From positions 1-14,551 of the forward strand of contig JBKPRU010000080.1 of NCBI GenBank assembly GCA_046734675.1: 14,551 bases of DNA, read 5' to 3'. Positions 8,433-14,551 of this stretch are shown piece after piece (positions within the stretch are counted from its first letter, which is position 1; every line of letters starts with the position of its first letter). Made by a program: the position numbers and the translations under genes. The stretch comes from QHWT01 sp046734675 (GTDB taxonomy: Bacteria > Acidobacteriota > Vicinamibacteria > Vicinamibacterales > 2-12-FULL-66-21). Below the pieces are notes generated by a model. That model saw only the letters and a program-made list of their open reading frames with translations. It did not search any database and was not told the origin of the DNA.

Positions 8433-8461
8433 AGCATATCAGCTTTTTGCGGGAACGTTCA
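8433..8461 (-). promoter_or_regulatory. Tentative promoter for the GH51 gene
   Basis: On the minus strand TATGCT (8438-8433) could be a -10 box, and 17 bases upstream TGAACG (8461-8456) would be a weak -35 (3 of 6). This -35 lies inside the operator-like palindrome, so a bound repressor would cover it. The -35 match is poor and the assignment rests mostly on position. Confidence 0.3.
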
Positions 8462-8465
8462 CGGT
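8450..8465. promoter_or_regulatory. Second copy of the LacI-type operator, before the GH51 gene
   Basis: CGGGAACGTTCACGGT matches the receptor-side palindrome at 15 of 16 positions, with the same GAACGTTC core; the single change (T to G) breaks one symmetric pair. It lies about 69 bases upstream of the GH51 ATG, in the 152-bp divergent gap. It could also affect the plus-strand operon that starts at 8534. No other convincing copy was noticed in the window by eye. Confidence 0.72.
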
Positions 8466-8496
8466 CGCGCGTTGCCGGGTCTAACCCGCCAAAGCT

Positions 8497-8513
8497 ACGG
8501 CGAGTCTCGCCGT
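8497..8513. repeat. 17-bp palindrome in the divergent intergenic region
   Basis: ACGGCGAGTCTCGCCGT has 8-base perfect arms around a single central T. It lies 21 bases before the first possible start of the heme-protein gene and is unrelated in sequence to the GAACGTTC sites. It could be an operator for the plus-strand operon. As RNA it could form a 6-bp stem with a 5-base loop in the leader. A smaller hairpin (CGGGT-CTA-ACCCG, 8476-8488) lies just before it. Confidence 0.4.
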
Positions 8514-8533
8514 CCACGCATTGAAATCATGCG

Positions 8534-10948
8534 ATGCCGCCGCGTATCATTTCGCGGCAGATGCGAGTGACCACCAGGGGGATCGCGGTCCCGGTCGGCG
8601 TGACGGTTTTGTTCGCAGCGGCCGGGGTGGCGTTCTCGCTGGAAGCGCAGCAGCGATCGTCTGACCGCCCGTCGACGGCAGCCCCGCACGTCACGCTCGT
8701 CGACGAATACTGTCTCTCCTGTCACGACGAGGATCACAAAAAGGGTGAGCTCGCGCTCGATGCCATCGAAGCGGACGCCGTCGGCCGGCACCCGGATGTC
8801 TGGGAGAAGGTCGTCCGTAAACTGCGGGCGCGGCAGATGCCGCCGATTGGAAAGGAACGCCCCGACGACGCGACCTACGACGCGGTGATCGCGTCGCTGG
8901 AGAAATCGCTCGATCGCGCCGCGGCCGCGCATCCCAATCCTGGCCGCACGGCGGCAATCCGGCGGCTCACCCGAACCGAATACCGGAACGCCATCCGCGA
9001 CTTACTCGACCTCGACGTCGACGTCGCGTCGCTCCTGCCCGCGGACGAATCGAGTTACGGCTTCGACAACATCACCGTTGGCGACCTGTCGCCGACGCTG
9101 CTCGACCGGTATGTCGCGGCTGCGGAAAAGATCAGCCGCGTGGCCGTCGGTCGGCCGGGTCGCGCGCCGGGCGGGGAAACGTTCAGAGTCCCGGCGGACC
9201 TGACGCAGGAGGATCACCTCGACGGCCTTCCGATCGGCACGCGCGGAGGAGCGCTCGTCCACTACACGTTCCCGCTCGACGGCGAGTACGAGATTCAGAT
9301 CCGCCTGACGCGCGACCGCGACGAGCACGTCGAGGGCCTGAGCGAGCCGCACGAGGTCGAAGTGCTGCTCGACGGGACGCGGCTGCAAGCCTTCACGGTC
9401 ACGCCGCCGGGACGCGGCGATAACGCGCCTGGCTCGCACGAATCGGTCGATCAGCACCTGCACCTGCGCGTGCCCGTGACCGCGGGTCCGCACGCGGTCG
9501 GCGTGACGTTTCCAAAGAAGCCGACGCTGCTCGTCGAGACGCCGCGTCAGCCCTATCACGCCCACTTCAATTCGTACCGGCATCCGCGGATTCAGCCGGC
9601 GATCTACTCCGTCTCGATTGTTGGTCCGTATAGCGCGACCGGTCCCGGTGACACGCCGAGCCGTCGCCGGATCTTCGTCGCGACGCCCGCGAGTCCCGAC
9701 CGGGACGATCGCGCCGCCCGCCAGATCCTGGCCACACTGCTGCGGCGCGCGTACCGTCGTCCCGTCACGGACACAGATCTCGAGGGGCCTTTCAATCTCT
9801 ATCGCGCCGCGCGTGCGGAAGGGACGTTCGACGACGGCATCGAAACGGCGCTCTCGGCCGTGCTCGTGAGCCCGCATTTCCTTTTCCGTGTCGAACGGGA
9901 TCCGGCGGGCATTCCGGCGAGCACCGCGTATCGCATCAGCGATCTCGACCTGGCGTCGCGCTTGTCCTTTTTCTTATGGAGCAGCATCCCGGACGATGAG
10001 CTGCTCGATGCGGCGGTGGCCGGACGGCTGCACGAGCCGGCCGTCCTCGAGCATCAGGTCCGCCGCATGCTCGCGGATGATCGGTCGAACGCGCTCGTGA
10101 CCAACTTCGCGGCGCAGTGGCTGCGCCTGCGCAATCTCGACGCGATCTCGCCGGACATGCGGCGCTTCCCCGACTTCGACGACAACCTCCGCCAGGCCTT
10201 CCGCACCGAGACGGAACTGTTCGTCGAGGCGGTGCTCCGCGAGGATCGCAGCGCGCTCGATCTGCTGCACGCCAACTTCACGTTCGTGGACGAGCGGCTC
10301 GCCAAGCACTATGGCATCCCGCACGTCTACGGCACTCGGTTCCGTCGCGTCACGCTCGACGAGGACAGCTGGCGCGGCGGACTGCTCCGCCAGGGCAGCA
10401 TCCTGACCGTGACGTCGTATGCGACCAGGACGTCGCCGGTCTTGCGCGGCAAGTTCGTGCTCGACACGCTGCTCGGTGTTCCACCGCCGCCGCCGCTGCC
10501 CGACGTGCCCGCCTTGAAAGACAACACTGTGAACGGCAGCCTGTCGGTTCGCCATCGGCTCGCCGAGCATCGCAACCACGCGCAGTGTGCCGCGTGCCAC
10601 AACCTGATGGATCCGATAGGGCTTTCACTCGAGAAGTTCGACGCGGTCGGTCGCCGCCGGACGATCGAGGACGGAGCGCAAATCGACGTGGCCGGCAGCT
10701 TGCCCGATGGCACCCGGTTCGCCGACGTGGACGGGCTCGAACGCGCGCTGCTGCGCCGCCCGGAACTGTTCGTCGGCACCGTTGCCGAGAAGCTGATGAC
10801 GTATGCGCTCGGCCGCGGCGTGGAGTACTACGATGCGCCGGCCATCCGCGCGATCGTCCGCGATGCGCGTCCGCAGCAGTACCGCCTCTCGTCAATCATT
10901 CTCGGCGTCGTCACGAGCCAGCCGTTTCAGATGAGGACATCGCGATGA
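8534..10948 (+). CDS. Secreted c-type-heme protein with DUF1587/1595/1592/1588/1585 domains
   Basis: This is a large exported protein of the family abundant in Planctomycetes and Acidobacteriota; its biochemical role is not established. In the 804 residues from 8534, the signal peptide is at about 11-38. A cytochrome-like segment follows with heme motif C60-L-S-C-H64 and a candidate distal ligand Met102 in RQMPP. DUF1587 covers about 142-205 (RLTRTEYRNAIRDLLDLDVD). A beta-rich, possibly carbohydrate-binding segment covers about 215-365. DUF1595 is at about 390-455, DUF1592 at 465-595 (RLSFFLWSSIPDDELLDAA), DUF1588 at 605-705 with a second heme motif C685-A-A-C-H689 followed by the family signature DPIGLSLEKFDAVG, and DUF1585 at 720-795. 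The ATG at 8561 is an equally good start: it gives a cleaner signal peptide, and neither start has a clear ribosome site. A GCCGCG/CGCGGC hairpin (8539-8558) lies between them. Its stop overlaps the DUF1552 start. Electron transfer or oxidation in the periplasm is inferred. Confidence 0.92.
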   Translation: MPPRIISRQMRVTTRGIAVPVGVTVLFAAAGVAFSLEAQQRSSDRPSTAAPHVTLVDEYCLSCHDEDHKKGELALDAIEADAVGRHPDVWEKVVRKLRARQMPPIGKERPDDATYDAVIASLEKSLDRAAAAHPNPGRTAAIRRLTRTEYRNAIRDLLDLDVDVASLLPADESSYGFDNITVGDLSPTLLDRYVAAAEKISRVAVGRPGRAPGGETFRVPADLTQEDHLDGLPIGTRGGALVHYTFPLDGEYEIQIRLTRDRDEHVEGLSEPHEVEVLLDGTRLQAFTVTPPGRGDNAPGSHESVDQHLHLRVPVTAGPHAVGVTFPKKPTLLVETPRQPYHAHFNSYRHPRIQPAIYSVSIVGPYSATGPGDTPSRRRIFVATPASPDRDDRAARQILATLLRRAYRRPVTDTDLEGPFNLYRAARAEGTFDDGIETALSAVLVSPHFLFRVERDPAGIPASTAYRISDLDLASRLSFFLWSSIPDDELLDAAVAGRLHEPAVLEHQVRRMLADDRSNALVTNFAAQWLRLRNLDAISPDMRRFPDFDDNLRQAFRTETELFVEAVLREDRSALDLLHANFTFVDERLAKHYGIPHVYGTRFRRVTLDEDSWRGGLLRQGSILTVTSYATRTSPVLRGKFVLDTLLGVPPPPPLPDVPALKDNTVNGSLSVRHRLAEHRNHAQCAACHNLMDPIGLSLEKFDAVGRRRTIEDGAQIDVAGSLPDGTRFADVDGLERALLRRPELFVGTVAEKLMTYALGRGVEYYDAPAIRAIVRDARPQQYRLSSIILGVVTSQPFQMRTSR

Positions 10949-12279
10949 TCATCACCAGGAAGGCGTTGCCGCGGCGGACGTTCCTGCGCGGCATCGGGGC
11001 CACCGTGGCCCTCCCGCTGCTCGATGCCATGGTGCCGTCGATGACCGCGCTGGCGAAGACCCCGGCGGAGCCGGTGCGCCGGCTCGGGTTCGTCTACATG
11101 CCGATGGGCTGCGATCTTCCGCGCTGGACGCCGGCGGGCGACACCACGTTGACGACGCTGTCGCCGACACTCCAGTCGCTCGGTCCGGTCGTCGATCAGC
11201 TCACCGTCATCAGCAACCTGGAACTGAAGAACGCGTATCCCGGCACGCATGCGACGTCCAACGCGGCATTCCTGAGCGCGGCGCGCGCGAAATGGACGGA
11301 GAGCTCGGACTACTATCTCGGCACGACCGTCGACCAGATCGCGGCGAAGCAGATTGGCAATCAGACGCTGCTGCCCTCGCTCGAGCTCTCGATGGACCTG
11401 CTTCAGACGGTCGGCCAGTGCGACAACGGCTACGCGTGCGTCTATCAGAACAATCTCTCGTGGTCGTCACCCACGACGCCGCTCCCCGCGGAAGCGCACC
11501 CGCGCATCGTGTTCGAGCGGCTCTTCGGCGAGGGCGGCAGCGCCGCCGATCGCCGCATCGCGCTGCGCAAGCGCGCGAGCCTGCTCGACTGGGTGCGCGA
11601 GGACATCACGCGATTGCAGCACGAGCTCGGCCCGGAGGATCGCACGCGGGTCGGGCAATATCTCGACACGGTGCGCGAGGTCGAGCGTCGCATCCAGAAG
11701 GCCGAAGCGGAAACCGAGGACAACGCGCTGCCGGATCTCGATCGGCCGGTCGGCGTGCCGGCGGCGTACGCCGATCACGCGCGGTTGATGTTCGACTTGC
11801 AGGTCCTGGCCTTGCAGGGTGACGTCACGCGGGTCATCACCTTTCAACTCGCGCGCGAGACGAGCAACCGCACCTACACGGAAATCGGCGTCCCGGACCC
11901 GCATCACCCGCTGACGCACCACGGCAACGATCCGGACAAGATCGCGAAGATGGCGAAGATCAATGCCTTCCACGTGTCGCTGTTCGCGTACTTCCTCGAG
12001 AAGCTGAAGGCCACCCCGGAGGGCACTGGGTCGCTGCTCGATCACGTCCTGTATCTCTATGGCAGCGGCATGGGCAATCCCAACGTGCACGATCACGTGA
12101 ACCTGCCGATTCTCGTCGCCGGCGGGGGCGCCGGCCGGCTCAAGGGCGGACGCCACGTCAACTATGCGGAGCCGACGCCGCTGGCGAACCTTCACTTGAC
12201 GCTGCTCGAACGCGTCGGCGTTCACATGGATACATTTGCGGACAGTCAAGGCCGCGTCGATGAACTCCTCTCCCTCTGA
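10945..12279 (+). CDS. DUF1552 domain protein, Tat-exported
   Basis: This 444-residue protein has a twin-arginine signal (LPRRTFLRG, Arg10-Arg11, hydrophobic to about residue 28), so it is probably exported folded, perhaps with a metal bound. The body matches the DUF1552 family, which is usually encoded beside DUF1592 proteins and is thought to be distantly related to DUF1501/alkaline-phosphatase-like folds. No activity is established. Visible signatures are RLGFVYMPMGC (about 46-56) and a His-rich cluster PDPHHPLTHHGND (H320, H321, H325, H326). A LYLYGSGMGNPNVHDHVNLP stretch (about 369-388) follows, with H382 and H384. These His and Asp residues are plausible metal ligands. The ATG overlaps the upstream TGA (ATGA, 10945-10948), and GAGGA sits 7 bases before it inside the upstream gene. 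The frame stays open upstream to 10117, but that part overlaps the DUF1592 gene and has no family resemblance. The pairing suggests a complex or one pathway with the heme protein. Confidence 0.92.
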   Translation: MIITRKALPRRTFLRGIGATVALPLLDAMVPSMTALAKTPAEPVRRLGFVYMPMGCDLPRWTPAGDTTLTTLSPTLQSLGPVVDQLTVISNLELKNAYPGTHATSNAAFLSAARAKWTESSDYYLGTTVDQIAAKQIGNQTLLPSLELSMDLLQTVGQCDNGYACVYQNNLSWSSPTTPLPAEAHPRIVFERLFGEGGSAADRRIALRKRASLLDWVREDITRLQHELGPEDRTRVGQYLDTVREVERRIQKAEAETEDNALPDLDRPVGVPAAYADHARLMFDLQVLALQGDVTRVITFQLARETSNRTYTEIGVPDPHHPLTHHGNDPDKIAKMAKINAFHVSLFAYFLEKLKATPEGTGSLLDHVLYLYGSGMGNPNVHDHVNLPILVAGGGAGRLKGGRHVNYAEPTPLANLHLTLLERVGVHMDTFADSQGRVDELLSL

Positions 12280-13765
12280 ATTCCGGCGCGCGGCTCTCGG
12301 CCTGTTCGCGCTCCTGCTCTGCGCGATCAGCATCGACGCGTCCGCGGCGCGCGCGCCGCTCGCCGACGCGATGGAGAAGATGGACCGTTCCGCGGTCGGT
12401 GCGCTCCTGCAGCAACACGCCGACGTCAACGCGCCGCAACCCGACGGCATGACGGCGTTGCACTGGGCCGCGTACCATGACGACGAGCAGACCGCGCGGC
12501 AGCTGCTCCAGGCGGGAGCGAACGTCAATGCCGCGAACCGCTACGGGGCGACTCCCCTGTCGCTTGCGTGCACGAACGGCAGCGGCGCGCTCGTCGAGGC
12601 GCTCCTCGCCGCCGGGGCGGATCCCGATGCGGCGCTTCCCGGCGGCGAAACGCCGCTGATGACCGCGTCGCGGACGGGATCGCTCATCGCCGTGAAGGCG
12701 CTCCTCGCGCGCGGCGCACGAGTCGACGCGAAAGATGAGCGGCGCGGTCAGACCGCGTTGATGTGGGCGGCCGCGGAGGGGCATGCGGCAATCGTCCAGG
12801 CCCTCGTCGACGCGGACGCCGACGTCAGCGCGCGCGTGCCGTCGGGGTTCGACGCGCTGCTCTTTGCGGTCAGGGAAGGACAGATCGATGCCGTGCGGGT
12901 GCTGGTGAAGGCAGGAGCGGACGTCAACGACACCATACCGGTCGAACCGAAACGCCGCGGGTATGGCGGCCGCGTGCCTCCTGCCGGCGCAAGCGCGCTG
13001 CTGCTCGCCGTGACGAACGCGCACTTCGAGCTCGCGTCCTACCTGCTCGACGCCGGCGCCAATCCCAACGCCGATCTGCCCGGATACACGGTCCTGCACG
13101 CGATCACGGCCGTCCGCAAACCAGGCGTGGGCGACAACGATCCCGCGCCCGACGGATCCGGCGCGATGACGAGTCTCGAGCTGGTCAAGAAGCTGGCCGC
13201 TCGCGGCGCGAACCTCAATGCCCGGATGACGAAGAAGGCCAACCTGAATAACACGCGCTTGAACGAGCTCGGTGCGACGCCGTTCATGCTGGCCGCGCTC
13301 ACGGCCGACGCGGAGTTGATGCGGACGCTCGCGTCGCTTGGCGCGGATCCGCTGCTGACCAACGTCGAGAACAGCACACCGCTGATGGCCGCCGCCGGTC
13401 TGGCTACGCGGTCACCCGGCGAAGACGCGGGAACCGAGGCGGAAGTGCTCGAGGCGGTGAAGGCGTCGCTGGATCTCGGCGCCGACATCAATGCCGTCGA
13501 CGTGAACGGGGAGACCGCGATGCATGCGGCCGCCTACAAGAACCTTCCGAACGTCGTGAAGTTCCTTGCGGCCCACGGTGCGAGGATCACCGTCTGGAAT
13601 CAGCCGGACAAGTTCGGATGGACGCCGCTGGCCATTGCGGTCGGCTACCGGTTCGGCAATTTCAAACCGTCGCCGGAAACCGAGGCGGCGGTGCGGGACG
13701 TGATGATCGCCGCGGGCGTCACCCCGCCGAAAACGGTCGTCGCGAAGACGCAGCAGATTTACTGA
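12260..13765 (+). CDS. Secreted ankyrin-repeat protein
   Basis: This 501-residue protein starts at the ATG at 12260. A TTG at 12236 would extend the frame but only adds residues before the signal peptide. The signal peptide covers about residues 1-29 (ALGLFALLLCAISIDASA). From about 34 to 490 there are about 12 ankyrin units, several canonical (DGMTALHWAAYHDDEQTARQ, GQTALMWAAAEGHAAIVQAL, NGETAMHAAAYKNLPNVVKF). Longer inserts interrupt the array near repeats 6-8 and 10. Ankyrin stacks bind proteins; no catalytic motif is seen. It overlaps the DUF1552 gene by 20 bases, so the three plus-strand genes form one translationally coupled operon. An exported ankyrin protein here probably works as a scaffold for the heme and DUF1552 proteins, which is inference from context. 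It may instead be annotated simply as 'ankyrin repeat domain-containing protein'. Confidence 0.9.
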   Translation: MNSSPSEFRRAALGLFALLLCAISIDASAARAPLADAMEKMDRSAVGALLQQHADVNAPQPDGMTALHWAAYHDDEQTARQLLQAGANVNAANRYGATPLSLACTNGSGALVEALLAAGADPDAALPGGETPLMTASRTGSLIAVKALLARGARVDAKDERRGQTALMWAAAEGHAAIVQALVDADADVSARVPSGFDALLFAVREGQIDAVRVLVKAGADVNDTIPVEPKRRGYGGRVPPAGASALLLAVTNAHFELASYLLDAGANPNADLPGYTVLHAITAVRKPGVGDNDPAPDGSGAMTSLELVKKLAARGANLNARMTKKANLNNTRLNELGATPFMLAALTADAELMRTLASLGADPLLTNVENSTPLMAAAGLATRSPGEDAGTEAEVLEAVKASLDLGADINAVDVNGETAMHAAAYKNLPNVVKFLAAHGARITVWNQPDKFGWTPLAIAVGYRFGNFKPSPETEAAVRDVMIAAGVTPPKTVVAKTQQIY

Positions 13766-13804
13766 ACGCGTCGTTCGTCAGCCATACACGTTCCTCTGTC
13801 GTGG

Positions 13805-14551
13805 TCACGCGGCGCTGGTGCGGCCGTTTCGGATCTTCTTGAGCGCCCGCGCTTCGATCTGCCGAACACGCTCGCGGGTGACCGAAAGACGACGGCCGAT
13901 CTCTTCGAGCGTCAACTCGCGATCGAGGCCCAAGCCGTATCGGAGGCGCAGCACTTCTTTCTCGCGGTCGTCGAGCGGCGCCATCGCCTGTTCGACTTCC
14001 TCCGCCATCTGCGATCGGATGGCCTCGTCTTCCGGGGTTGCCGCGCCGGCGTCGTGCACGATCGTCCGCAGCGACGACTCTTCGTCGTCGCCAATCGGCG
14101 CGTCGAGCGAGGCCGGCACTTTCGCGGCCTCGAGCAGCAGCATCAGCTTGGCGAGCGGCATGCCGAGGCGGATGGCGAGCTCCTGCGGCCGTGGATCGCG
14201 GCCGAGACGCGACGTCAGCTCGCGGCGCGCCTGGGTCACCTTGTTCAGCGACTCGATGACGTGCACGGGCAGGCGGATCGTCCGCCCGTAGTCGGCGATC
14301 GCCCGTCCGATCGCCTGGCGGATCCACCACGTCGCGTAAGTCGAGAACTTGAAGCCGCGGCGGAACTGGAAGCGGTCCACCGCTTTCATCAGGCCGATGT
14401 TGCCTTCCTGGATCAGGTCGAGAAACGTCAGCCCGCGCCCGAGATACCGTTTCGCGATCGACACGACGAGGCGCAGGTTTGGTTCGATGAGCTGCCGCTT
14501 CGTTTCGGTCAGGGCCTCCTCGCGTGCGTGGACGCGCGCAAAGCGCTGACG
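13805..14551 (-). CDS. RpoD/SigA-type sigma-70 factor, partial, N-terminus off the right edge
   Basis: The last 248 codons of a sigma-70 RNA polymerase factor are visible; the frame continues past 14551, so the start is outside. Region 2 is clear: EPNLRLVVSIAKRYLGRG, FLDLIQEGNIGLMKAVDRF (core binding) and KFSTYATWWIRQAIGRAIAD (-10 recognition). Region 3 follows with RTIRLPVHVIESLNK, and region 4 has VLRLRYGLG then TLEEIGRRLSVTRERVRQIE, the helix-turn-helix for -35 recognition. The segment APIGDDEESSLRTIV resembles the region 3-4 linker of primary sigma factors (RpoD/SigA), so this is a group 1 or a close group 2 member. The C-terminus stops at KKIRNGRTSAA, shorter than the tail commonly seen in RpoD after region 4, which may point to a paralogue. 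The GTG at 14464 is internal. It converges on the ankyrin gene with 39 bases between stops and no strong terminator there. Confidence 0.92.
   Translation of the reverse strand, partial: RQRFARVHAREEALTETKRQLIEPNLRLVVSIAKRYLGRGLTFLDLIQEGNIGLMKAVDRFQFRRGFKFSTYATWWIRQAIGRAIADYGRTIRLPVHVIESLNKVTQARRELTSRLGRDPRPQELAIRLGMPLAKLMLLLEAAKVPASLDAPIGDDEESSLRTIVHDAGAATPEDEAIRSQMAEEVEQAMAPLDDREKEVLRLRYGLGLDRELTLEEIGRRLSVTRERVRQIEARALKKIRNGRTSAA

Noticed and set aside
7128..8570. 480-codon plus-strand frame opposite the GH51 gene
   Set aside because: It is antisense to an enzyme with intact catalytic motifs, and its end runs into the DUF1592 gene start region. It has no recognisable domain.
9170..9190. GAAACGTTCAGAG inside the heme-protein gene as a third operator copy
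   Set aside because: It matches only the ACGTTCA part, lacks symmetry and is within coding sequence.
10117..10944. In-frame upstream extension of the DUF1552 gene
   Set aside because: It lies entirely inside the DUF1592 gene and translates to Arg/Ala-rich shadow sequence. The ATG at 10945 has a ribosome site, an ATGA overlap and a Tat signal.
11467..12528. 353-codon minus-strand frame across the DUF1552/ankyrin junction
   Set aside because: It is antisense to two recognised genes, with shadow-type composition and no supporting start signal.
13764..13776. GAACG-CGT-CGTTC hairpin as a terminator between the convergent genes
   Set aside because: The stem is only 5 bp, with no T-run on either strand, so it is not a credible intrinsic terminator. 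Nothing else is seen in the 39-base gap.

Overview
The window is GC-rich DNA packed with genes and looks like an Acidobacteriota chromosome, most likely of the Vicinamibacteria type. This is inferred from three things: a long Oar-type TonB-dependent receptor with an N-terminal carboxypeptidase-regulatory-like domain, a DUF1592 / DUF1552 / ankyrin gene set, and the overall base composition. No rRNA, tRNA, CRISPR, insertion sequence or phage gene was seen. No gene-free stretch exceeds about 150 bases.

Left block (1-8381, minus strand). In transcription order it holds a Tat-exported GH51 alpha-L-arabinofuranosidase (8381-6708), a 1202-residue TonB-dependent receptor (6581-2973), and two TPR proteins with N-terminal signal-like segments (3021-1348, and 1351 running off the left edge). 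The receptor end and the first TPR gene overlap, and the two TPR genes share an ATGA junction. A perfect 20-bp palindrome, CACCGTGAACGTTCACGGTG (6620-6639), lies just downstream of a plausible promoter for the receptor. A near-identical site (8450-8465, 15 of 16 bases the same) lies upstream of the arabinofuranosidase. Both have the central CG and symmetry of LacI-family operators. The simplest model is one sugar-responsive regulon in which the receptor imports arabinose-containing oligosaccharides and the periplasmic enzyme trims arabinose from them. The regulator gene is not in the window.

Middle-right block (8534-13765, plus strand). This block is divergent from the left one. It holds a secreted c-type-heme protein of the DUF1587/1595/1592/1588/1585 architecture with two CxxCH motifs, a Tat-exported DUF1552 protein, and a secreted ankyrin-repeat protein of about 12 repeats. 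The genes overlap by 4 and 20 bases, so this is an operon and the products probably act together outside the cytoplasm. The family's function is not established. The heme protein carries a beta-rich insert that may be a CBM60-like carbohydrate-binding domain, which would connect it to the sugar block next door.

Right edge (13805-14551, minus strand). The C-terminal part of an RpoD/SigA-type sigma-70 factor enters from outside the window and converges on the ankyrin gene.

The most useful observations are the shared operator, the SusD-less receptor plus coupled TPR proteins, and the exported heme/DUF1552/ankyrin operon.
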